A DNA stretch of 64,000 bases. Origin: Norana najaformis. Its lineage: Eukaryota > Annelida > Clitellata > Crassiclitellata > Hormogastridae. The notes beneath the pieces were generated by a model, which had not been told where the DNA came from, searched no databases, and saw nothing but the letters and a program-made list of their open reading frames with translations. The stretch's first letter is position 1, and each line of letters opens with the position of its first letter. Positions 1 to 12,300 of this stretch are shown piece after piece. Location of the stretch: assembly GCA_964023275.1 (NCBI GenBank), contig OZ029914.1:14118341-14182340 (forward strand), given 5' to 3'. Position numbers and translations under genes: made by a program.

Positions 1-304
1 AAGCTCAGGGTGCTGGAAGCATATAACTACAGCTTTTTAAGTTACTGCAACTCATGTCAGGATATAAGATTTTAAGCCAAGCAAACCAGTGATGGTCATC
101 TGGTTGCTAACATTCTTTGTAGCAGTTGTTTCTGAATGCATCTGGCTATTTATACAGAGCCTGTTTATGAATCTCAGAATGATGCAAATTCTAAATTAAT
201 TAAGTCATTACTCGATTCACAGGTTGATTCATTATTTAACGATATATTTTTCATAATGTGCCAGCACTTAAAATCATAGATTAAACTGTAATGGTTATGC
301 TGAC

Positions 305-3300
305 ATCTTCTTGATTCCATTTTCGTTGATGCGTTTGAGAAACTGTGACGAATTGATGAGAATTGTTGACACCAGATGGCCAAGGCCCTCGAATATGTAC
401 CTGAGATTAAATGAGTATACAAAGCCAGTAAAAAAGGCTGTAAGTAAACTCCAAAATAATACAGCAAACTTACGCAACACTGAAATGCACAACAGAAGTA
501 CGTGTTTTTTATAATTGTAATATTACTAGAAGGTCCCTAGAAAAGTAACCGTTTCAGAGGGAGATCTGAACCTGTACTCTCTGCGTTACATCTGAGCACT
601 TTATCCAATCTGCTACTGTGCCCCACATAATATATAATATTAATTAATTTATATAATATGCACAATTTCTGAGAAGCACAGAAGTCCCACATCATACTTT
701 TTTTGATAATCAAGTAAATTAGTATTAGTAAAATTAATATTAATTAATATTAATATTAATTAATAATTAATTATTAATTAATATTAATATTAAACAGTAT
801 TTATAACCACAGAAAACCAGAGCAGTTCCCCTTAACCAAACACCAAGAGGCAGCCATGGGTACGAAAGTGGTGACAATTTCTTAGCCTCAGTATAGTTTT
901 ATGAAGGTGGGTGGCCATTCCTCTCCCTCGCCGCTGATCTTTCTACCCACAATGTCCATCTAGTGCTATCATTTTACACCTGAGCTCACTAGGTGGCTTT
1001 TATGGAACAGATATCTTCAAACATCTTTCTGCCCTGGCAGGGAACTGAATCCCCAACCTCTGGATTGACAGTCCAGCACAGTAACCACTAGTAACCACTG
1101 TACACGGGACTTTAAATGGCACGGCGCCCATTCAAGGGCAGCAATGGTTAAGGACCTCACCCGATAAATTCGCTGAAACATAAGCAGGGTCGAGACCATA
1201 CGATTGCTATAGAAAAACATCTATATTTACATTTAGACCGTCAATATCCCAAATAAGTTATTTATTTATATAGAAAAACATGTAAATTTACATTAAGACT
1301 GTCGTGACCCCAAATAAATCGATTAAGCACATTAATAAAGCTGGAAATGCTTACTTGAATTTCTTAGGCTGAACCGATTGTTGCATTACTTCTTCAATAC
1401 CGCAGAGGTCTTTGTTGAGCCTCGTAACATTTTCGTCTGGTTCCATCTTGTCGATGACGCCGTAGTATTCCGTGTGGTGCTGGGAAATCTGGAGAAGGTG
1501 GTGGAAGCAATGCACTCTCACTTCCAGGTGAAGCACCATCAGGCACAGTTCGGAAAGGTCCTGGAAGTGCTGTGCCAGGGACCGGAGTGTCATGACCGTG
1601 TTGTCTGAGACGCTAAACTCCTTCAGAACTTGGTCTTGCGACGTGGTACGCTCTGGTGGTGATATGATGTATACTGGACCGTGTGACTTCAGGCTAGTTG
1701 CAAAATCGTGAATTCGTAAGGAAAACCATTCCTGCAACGAGAAATACCAGATAATTGAATGGTTAGATTGCTCAGCTTGTGCACAGGGAGTATGGGTTCG
1801 ATTCTCCTACCATGAGATGGTGACTGTGTTAGGACCTTTAGCAAGTTCTTCACTCACAACTGCCCAGTGCCATTGACTGATGCTTAGTCACTAGACAATG
1901 GTGCTTAATAAATGCAGAAATAATAATAATAATAATAACCTTCCTTAACACTTCAAATTTTAAAATTTCCTAATTTAGATGAACCTCACCTGAATGCTAA
2001 CCACAGATATATTAAATATCAAACGTACAACAATGTGGCATGATAGTCTGTTTGGTAGCAAACACGGTCTGCAGTTTGATGACTACAGGTTTTTTACCTG
2101 CTGTGCCGTCTCCACGTGATTTTGTAATTGTAATTGTAACTTAAGATTTATAAAGCACCTCTTATAGAATAAACTCAACAGGGGCACTCCCAACCCAAAC
2201 AAGTAAAATCACTGTTAAACAGAACAGTCTTCAAGCACCTGTGGAACACTGAGAGGGAAAGAGAGAGGAACTCAAATCGCAGATCTCGAGAGAGACGGTT
2301 CCAGCAGGTGGGACCGACATATGCGAAGCTTCTGGACTGGGCTGTAGCAGTTTAATGACCCTGGATAACTTGTCCAGCATATCAGATTCAGAATTCAGAG
2401 CAATAAATAAATGAAATAAACAAATAAAATATTGGTTTAATCACTTGGCCAGAACAGAGAACAGTTTAAGCTACAGCCAAGATGAAAAGGAAAGCTCACC
2501 ATGCTTTCACAGAGGTTGCCAAGCGTTCGCATCAGAGTGACATCACTGATGATTTCCGACTGTGGTATGAGCGACTCGCTGCTCGACAGGTTGCTCGTGA
2601 GTATGCTCGACTCTTTGAAGTTCATCGCACGCAGATCTTCCTCAGACATACTCACTTCCTGCGACTCCTCCTTCAAGTTCTGCCAGTTTGGAAGTGACCT
2701 AAAAGAAAACGAAAATCCAGCTAGACTTTACTCAAAGGTTGATTTTTCTAACAACTTGCAGAACCTACTTGATACAGACTTGCCTCTCTCATGTAGCTTA
2801 TTCCAATGAAATGCCTCTGTCTGAATAGCCTGCATTAATTTTGGGAATTCTATCGGTTTGCAGTCAGCAGAAATCTGGAAATAAGCACAGGATTGAGCAC
2901 ATATCATGCAAATGACACGGTTACATTTATGATGAAGATGCCTCAGATTCGCATTTCTGTGTGACTCCGCATACGTTAAAAATCTTTGTAATCTTCAAAA
3001 TGACTGGTCTGTGATTAGACAGTGGAGATGCACTTATTCTTAAATGTTTTGCGAATGACAAACAATAAGAAACATTGTTGTCCTCCATCTATTCTTCTTT
3101 CAACTGATGGGAGTTAATGATCACATGACACAAGAATGCACAGAGTTCTCAAGAGGTCCAAAAAGGTCTGAAGAAATGTTCAGAACCAAACACACAACAG
3201 CCACAGCAAAAAGGAAACAACAAAATCCTGACTGCCTATTAAATCTGACAAAATCTGCACATCATCCAACACCCTACACACTCTTTCTCACACGGCCGCT

Positions 3301-6300
3301 ACTGAAGCTCAGAGTTCAGTGAAACAAGAGCGAATATCCTACCTCAGAAACCTATTGATGTCGTCATCTTTGACCCAGTTTGCGCTGATGACCCGCTTCT
3401 CTTCAGAATTTGGCATCACATACTCTAATAATACAGTAAGTAATCTAATATTTAATGCCTGAAAAACATATTTTAAAAACAAATTTGCCTGAGAACTTCT
3501 TATAAAACACTTCTGAAACTGTTTCCAGATCAACCACAGCCTAATTACAACAAGCATGGAGCAGGGTAGCCGATTGGATAGAGCGCTCAGCTTGTAACAC
3601 GGAGAGTACAGGTTCACGCCTCCCCTTAAATGAGCGCTGTGCAGGGACCTTGAGCAAGTCCTTCACTCACAATTGCTTTGCACATTAGATTCAGATTTAG
3701 TGACCTTGCATGCGTAATAAATGCAATAATAACAATAATAATAATAACCAGCATTACAAACTGAATACTGATTGAATACTACAAAAGCTATGACTGCAAA
3801 AGATAGTGCCGCAATGAGATTCTAACCTCATCTAAATTAATAGAATTCTTTAGCAGCCTTATCACAATGCACAAGGCATCAACTGAAGGTCGCTTCAAGT
3901 GAAACTGTATTCAAAACTGCATTCCGTTGGAGGAGCCAGGTCAAAGTTCAAAGGGTAAGAGGTATCAGTGAACCAACTAACATACATGTAGAGGGCCTAG
4001 CCAAGTAATTACTATCAAGTCAAGAACATAACTCAAAAACTCTACTAATAAATGAATTAATTTCTTTCAAAATCAATTTCTGTTGACTTCCAAGTAGAAG
4101 TTACATGTAAACTTCATTTTAAGGGAGTCACTTTACAGATTAAGAAGTTTTTGTTCCAGAATCTAACCATTTAATTGAACATAAATATGAACATTTACAC
4201 GCCATACAGTCAGCTGAAAATACAATTCAATCCAGCTGTACTTTTCATTAAATATCAGCATAAAAATATTTAAATTCAATTTCAAAGTATTTAGTCAAGA
4301 ACACACAAAATAATTAAAACATAAGAACAAAGTTCTACAGCCTTATCATTAATAAATTTAATTTAAGAATTACATTAAATTAAATCACAGAAAATCATAA
4401 ATATGAAAGAGAATGCTGACCGGAATATGCCGCGTTGCAGACTTTCAGGTAATCCTGTAGTATTTTGCAAATCATGTTAAGAAACTGTTCCGCATAATCT
4501 GGCAAGTCGCACATGAGTTCACACAGATCCTGAAGGCTTCGTCCAACCAAGACGGTGTTCTTTTCAGCAGAAACAACACAAATGTTCAAACAAATGGTCT
4601 TAACATGGTGTCAACTGTTGAACGAAAGTTGTTAACATGGTAAAAACTGTCAACTCTGGATGGAACTCCACTGGTTGGGCTCTACATGTGTGCATGAGCT
4701 CACCAGTGGTGATCTCTCAGCATTCTCTGCTCACAGAAGGCGATGAACTGTTGTTCTTAATGAACTTTAACACCACTTAGGCTACCACAGGCTTTTGTGA
4801 GGTATTTAAAAGACGCTACAGAAGTGCCTAGATACATAACATGTATGCACACATACATATATTAAACAATTGACAGCCCTACTCTAATAGACAGGTGACT
4901 CATAACTACTATCCCTCACCTAACACTTGCACTCGGGTAAACTACAGGAGCAAGGATGACAGCTTATTAAGATTTTCTGCGTTCTTGTAATGCCTATGAA
5001 AAGTTTTAATATTTATCAATAAAATGCAAAACCAATTACATTATTTTTCAGGTGACCTATGTGACCCTTGCACGACAAAACACATCTAAGAATGGTTTTG
5101 GGAAAACACGACCAGCAGTAAAACAAAACACTCATCAAAATAACTTGTTTTTAATTGCAAGTCGTTTAAACATTTTGACTGATCATATTTCTCTGCATTC
5201 TCAAACAGAATGGAAATTAAATAGCGGTAGATTAGTACAGTGCAAAAAGTACCCCCCAAAATTGTTACAAATGTTCTGCATCAGTCTTAGTAGAAAAGCA
5301 AAAGTAAAAGCATCCATAAAATCCCATTGTACATAGAACAAAACCAAAGACCTGAAATGTGACTCAAATTTAAGCATGAAAAATGCAGAAAAAATTCTGA
5401 ACTAAGGAACGTTGAACTCACTTGAAGGAGTGGCTTATGAACACCCATTTCCCTCTGTGTATGGGAGTCGGCCAAACGTCTCGCATCAACACCTCACAGA
5501 AAAAACAACCCCACGATACAATTTTTCGATCAGTGTATAAATTAAATACTCAACTGAACATGTACTGGTACTTTTAATCTACCCTAATCCAATAACTTCA
5601 ATAGCGCCGTTATCACAACTAGTGTCACACAAATCAATGGCTGCTTCAAGTGAAACCATTGCAAAATTCACAATTTCCAAGAGAAGCCCAGTCAAAGTCC
5701 TGCAGGTTTTACCTCTGTCATATATCATGAAACTGAAGTGGAGGCCAGACCAAAAATACAGAGAAATAAATATCTTCACATTAGGCTTAGGTCAACTGTA
5801 ATTGTAATTCAGTTGCATAATGCAGTCTTAGCCAGAAACGTTGGCAGTAAACAGACGATAAAGGTCATACGTCGTCTCCAGGGAAGGTGATAAAATCAAT
5901 TTGTTCAACTTTGTATTTGCGCTGTCAAGTTGGTAGTCTCTGATAAATCTCGCTTGTGATGAAAATTACGATTACAATCTGCAAGCCAGAACAAAGCTAA
6001 AGCTTCAGAAGTACAAAAAACAAGTCTCTCGGAGCATAAGAATGTCGACTTTGATTTAACAAGAGCTGCCTCTACCTTTAGAAGTGACATAGATGTTGTT
6101 TTCGATATTGGTTTGCACCTGTCCCAGGTAGATACTCTGGATGAACTCTTTAATGAACACCTGAAGAGTCAATGTTCTGAAAAGAATAATTGACAGCAAC
6201 TGAAATGCCACTTATTGTCCTCACAGATTTGAATTGTTCACATGATTAATCATTGTTTCTCTCTGCACTGCACTGTTTGGGTTTATTTTGTATAAAATTA

Positions 6301-9300
6301 AACCTGACTTTGAATCTGTTTTTGGGTTTATATGCCGTATTGCATTAACTGCCCATACATCAATCATGTGAAAGGGTAATCCATATTATAGCGGGACATT
6401 TATCCCTTCTGGATTGCCCTTTGACACCAGCATTTGTAATATTTTCGGTGAAACTGTTGTAACTGTTTAGATTGTTGGTGATTCAATAAACAAATTCAAT
6501 AAATAGGATCAATAACAATAATTTCCAGTCCAGCAAACTAGTCTAACAAAAATAAAAAGGTTAAGGATCAAAAATAGCATTCTTCAACACAGATCTTCCC
6601 TTGAGGCTGATCACGTGGCTGAGACACATGCAGCATGAGGTAGATGCATTTCTAAATTCAGCCGCATTTCTGATTAAACGTGTGATGCATTTCATTGGCC
6701 GCTAATCCCATAGCACATTTATTATTCAGTGTATCCCTTTGCTCAACTGCCCAAGGCAAATTAATTGCTCCCTTTGTAAGCACTTCAACAGCGCAACTTC
6801 AGGTATTCTTGGCAGCTGGGTTGCTAACTTGTAATGGACTTCCTCTAGAGCTGTGACTTCTAACTACAGATACTCCATGCATATGGTATCTTATCAAACC
6901 TTAAAATAGTTCTCTTTCACCGATGTTGAGCCAAATGCAATTCTGAGTCAATATCTTCAAGAGGTGCTATATAAATTACTGAATGACTGAATGAATCAGT
7001 ATTAACTCTAAGCAATTACATAAAAGGCATTTGCTTACGAAAACAAAACCAAGACATTCTGCATTCAGTAGAAATCGCTCAACTACTAGTGTGCAGCACG
7101 GTGTGGTCTGTTGGTAATGTATTTGGTCAATGATCATGCGGTTGCGGGTTCAACTCCGTGCAACGACCCTGGGCAAGTTGTTTGCACACACCGTGCCTCT
7201 TTCACCAAGCAGTAAAATTTGGTACCAACATAAAGCTGGGAAGCAAACGGCAAGTCCTGTGATGCGCTGGTCCCATGTCCGGGGCCTTGGGATTCATCCA
7301 TTGCTGGCTCAAGGGCCTAAAGAAAAGGAAATGAGTGCCTCCCCTATGTCTCACTTGTAGGATATGGGATACTTCACCGTACTCAACTACTCTTCTGCCA
7401 TGTTGCATAAACGCAGTCTTAGCCAGAAACGTTGGCTGTAAACAGACGATGAAGGTCAAGATTAAAATAATGCAACAAAACGATATCTACCCTGGCGGAA
7501 CTTTCATCGCAGTTTCTATCTCACAGAGGAAATTCTGTAGTGGTATGTAAATTGCTAGAACAACAACAACCAAAAGGATTGAAGGCAATTGATTATCATT
7601 CAAAATTTATTATTATTCAAATTAACTGAAGGCAGATTAATGTAGGTGAAAGGAATGGATGAAAAATGCGTGAAATGTAAAGTAGCTGAAAATTTATGTA
7701 GCACCTCCGGAGGCATCTAAAAAACATGACATGATCCACATCTGAGAAGCATCTCAAAACCGAGTTGACCACCTGTGATGTTGCTGGCACAGAGTCGGCA
7801 GACAAAGAGAATCTTTCCTGGACCACCGTCCACCGCATCGCGACCGCTCAATATATCACCCTAAGCAAAAAAAGAAATTTACAAAGTAAATTTATCATCC
7901 TTAAGAATGCAGAATATGATAGTCCCAGCTTTAAGCTGCTCAAAAGATTCTGAAGCAACTAACAACTGATCAAAAGCAGCCTACTGTGCAGACTTCTAGA
8001 GCTTAGATTGAAGACATGAGGGACCACAGAATGCATGCATATCGTAGCATATCAGTCAAACGATCATCTGGATCTAATGCTATGCCAATTTCCAATTACA
8101 GGCATTGCATTCAATAAAAAGATTCCATCACACTCAAAGTTTCAATCAAAATCTTTCACCTATTCTTTCACAATCCCAAAATACCCAAGAGGTCACCTAA
8201 CTTCAGTAACAGTTAATACTTTGAAAAGTATTTAAACTAGTATTTCAAATAATTTGATGTATTTAAAATACTGTTTTAAATACTTTCACTACTATTTGGA
8301 TGTATTCAAAATACTGTTTTAAATACTTTCACTACTATTTGGATGTATTCAAAATACTGTTTTAAATACTTTCACTACTATTTGGATGTATTCAAAATAC
8401 TGTTTTAAATACTTTCACCACTATTTGGATGTATTCAAAATACTGTTTTAAATACTTTCACCACTATTTGGATGTATTCAAAATACTGTTTTAAATACTT
8501 TCACTACTATTTGGATGTATTCAAAATACTGTTTTAAATACTTTCACTACTTTCAAAAGTTTTTTACTGATCACTACCTAACCCAATCAAATCACCAAGA
8601 ACTACAGAATCACTGAAGTGGCTCAAAGAACAATGAAAATTAGCAGAGAATCATCGAAATAATACAAGAAAGGCCTCATAGGATTCACACAGAAACTTTG
8701 ATTTCAGAGTACTTATTAACTGTAGTACTAGTACTTACAGATCCATAGTACTCTTGTCGCTGTTCTCTGAGATAACTATTCATTGATATTGCGTGTGATG
8801 AAGAATCAAAGCGGAAGAGAGGAAACTATTCAAAGAAAACAAGAAGCAATTTCTATCCAAAATGAATCATCTCATCAAAGTTTATCAATTCTAAGAAAAA
8901 TTGCTAAACACAGCTGAACATTATAAAGTTATTCCTTAAAAGTCACAAAATTTTGATGTCATCTAGTTCCCATGTTTTGGTTTGATAACACACGATTCAA
9001 ACACAATTGTGCAGCACAGTGGTCTACTGGTAACCTGATTGGTCAATGATCACGCGGTTGCGAATTTGACTCCGTGTAATGAACCTGGGGCAAGTTCTTT
9101 GCACACACCATGCCTCTGTCACCAAGCAGTATAACTTGATACTGGTATAGGCTCGGAAGCAAACGGCAAGTCCTGCGATATCACTGGCCCAGTGTCCTGG
9201 AGCTTGAGATTTGTCCAATGCTGGCTCAAGGGCCTAAGAAAGGAATTAGCACCTCCCCTACATCTCACTTGCGGGATATGGGATACTTTAAACAGTACTA

Positions 9301-12300
9301 TATTTCTGTAACAGAGTCATAAAAAGCCAAACAAAGACCATAAAACACCAAATGAATAAGAATGGCAATTTGCATCACAAGGTAAACACTTTCTCAAAGT
9401 AAGCAGCATACTTTCTTTATCCTGGCAGGTCGTTTCTTGCCAAAGTAGGCAGCAATGTCGACGTTTGCGTCATCAAGTGAGGCCGTCTGTTGTGACTGCA
9501 ATCCTGTTGTATTATGAATGTCCAGATAATCGCTCAGCAAATTCTGCAGCTGAAACACGACAAATGAAACCAAACAAAGAGTTTAAAGAATTACTGCAAT
9601 AAAAACAATTCAGAACATCTGTAACATTTTGAGCTCATACTATGTTGCACCTCCCCACAGCTGTCAGATAGCCATTTTTCAATGCCTTTCAAAAAACAAG
9701 GGGTCATCCATAAAAAATGTCTGCAAAAATGACCCACTTTGGACTCCTAATAATAATAAATAAAAACTAACAACTAATAATAATTACTACTAAATAACTT
9801 ACATATAAATAATATTATGACTGTTACAGAAAAAATTCTTGTCCTAATTATCCTGATGAAATAATGATCTAACTTTTGTATAATTGGCTTAGACAGAAAT
9901 ATGATTCTGGCAGAGAGGGTAACTGTTTTTAAACACATTACCCTCAGTCAAGTTATTATCTGATCTTAAAAGAAGAAATCATGTGACTTACAACTGACTG
10001 AATCTTATTCCAGACTTCAACTGAGTCATAGAGAGCAAAGTCACCCAAAGAAGACATGTTATTCTGGAAAACAGCAAAGAGTAACAACAATAACAGATTC
10101 CACTCAGCTTCAAAGAAAATTCACAAATTAAAGAAGTATATCTGTCAATGCCTCTTCATTTTAATACTGATCATCATGTTTAACATTGCATTAGTTTTTC
10201 CCATATACTGCTGTGCACATGCATGCACGTGTAACGTTGCCAATGCCAAAGACTTCATAATAGGTTGATCTCTTCCTGGTAGCAAACTCTGCTGCATGTA
10301 TTCATGTCCATGATGCAATGCCAAGCTGATCTGTCCTTAGCCTCACTCCATATGCATGAAGGCCGCTGTTTAGGTCTGCCAGACCTTCTCCACAACTCCA
10401 ACTGGTCTTGGTCTACCCATTGATCTTCTACAGTCCTTCAAGGGCCCAAAGGGCTTCCCAGTGATCCTCATCTTCCGAAGCATGAGCAACATGCTCAAAG
10501 TAATGGGCAGTGTCACTAATGTCAGCAGCCAGAAAAAACTCTTGCTAATACTTCCAAAAACTTCTTACAGTAGATGTTTTATTTTGCTTACGGAGAAAAT
10601 TGTACTACTGTAATATTTTACTATTTACACCCAGAGTGACCCTTACCAGGTGCTTAGCATGTAGCAATTCTACCTGAATCAGAAGGCAAATGGACATAAA
10701 ACACCATTACTCAGACAGAACTTAATAGTAATAAACATCGATCAAAATGATTATTGAAGATGGGGATGAAAAGCAATTAAAGACAAAGAGTAAAAAAGGT
10801 AGAGTAAGTGAGATTAAGAATTATTTGCAGTACATGATTCCACCGCTCACTTTGATTCTTTGGATGTTGGCCAGAATGACGGCATGGACTTGTGCGACTA
10901 TTCGGAACTGCTTAAAGATAAGTTCCAGAAGCTCCAGGAGGAACTGAGGCTGTTGGACCTGACCAAGGTCCTCACCCTCCATGTAAGCGCTGTCTGCAAC
11001 CTGCTGGGATGCTCGGTGGACGATCGCCAGCAGACCTGGTTTGATTCGGCTGCGCAGTGAATCAATCGCGTCTGGAAGCCTCCTTAGAAGTGCAAGAGAC
11101 TGGATGAGAATGGCAAGAAAGGCCAATGGATTTCCATCTGGATCCATAGTCTGATCTTCGATCACCTGCTGTGGAAGTGCGATCGCCGCCAGATCAGCGG
11201 ACATCAGCATCCTCAGCGCTTCTTCTTCCGCCGCCAAACCCTCGGACACCTGCGCGGAGTTCTTGAGTGCCAGTCGCAGGTAGGAGACCTTAGCCTGGTT
11301 CTGGCTCTGCCTCAGAGACCCCTGTCGTTGGAATCCCTTTACAACACTGCTTGTCGATTTTATGTAGATCTGACGGTTCAGTTCTTCAATCAGGGTTTCG
11401 TAGAGCTCCTCTCGCTTCAAGATCAGCTCATCCTTCACCTCCTTAAGAGCTGCGACCTCTGCAAGGTCACCTTCGAGCACAGCGAGCGACGTCACGATGA
11501 GCTCAGTGCAGCTGAGGTACTGCTTCTTCTCAAGATGACCTCGAAGTTTCTCGGAAACGTCCTTGACCTTCTCCACTTCGTCCAGCATTGCGAAGATTGT
11601 CTTGTTTTCTACACCTTCAATCCAGAGCTTGCGTAGTTCATCACGCTTGCAGTGAAGTAAGTTCTTACATGACTGAAGGTTATCCTTAATCGCACGGATC
11701 TTTTCCTGTGATACTGCAGAGCAAAAACAGCTACTGACTTCAATATACACTCCTTAAGCCAATGGCCCATTACTTTTCATTTATTTATTTATTTTAATTA
11801 CTACATGTTCGAGATCAGTAAATCTGAATCACAGGTGTGAAGAAAGTGTGTGCAAATAACTTGTCCAGACTCATTAGGCGCAAACTCAATATCGTTGGAT
11901 TACAGACCCTGCTAACGACTCCCATGCCGCACGTTAATCTAGTGCTGAATAAAGTTTGAAGCTGTGTTTTACGATCCAAACTTTATTACATCAGAATTCA
12001 AAATAATGAAGAAGCTGATAGAAAGGTAAATAGTCTAGCAAACTCATGCTTTATTAAGAAATTTCTTGTCCATTTGTCATAGATCTTTAATCAAGAGCCA
12101 CAGGAACCATAACAATGAATTTCTATGCAGCAAAAGAAAGACAATACAACTGTACTTTGTAATTGTAATCAGATATTTCTACAGCATCCCTTCAAGATAT
12201 ACACTATTATACTGAGTCCCTTCAAAGGAAACTTCCAACCTGACAACACAACATCAAGCTCAGAATATTTTTCAACTTCTGACCCAACAAAGGAATAGAA

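Noticed and set aside
295-492. A stop codon soon after GIKKM in EXOC4 exon 17 (TCA GCA TAA), as if the protein ended here
   Set aside because: The family continues for about 100 residues and a GT lies exactly where a phase-2 donor would keep Met; the remaining exons are more likely to lie beyond the left edge.
7089-7180. Possible tRNA gene (good A and B box words)
   Set aside because: No complete cloverleaf, and the same head with a long body recurs at 9010 and elsewhere; it is a SINE.
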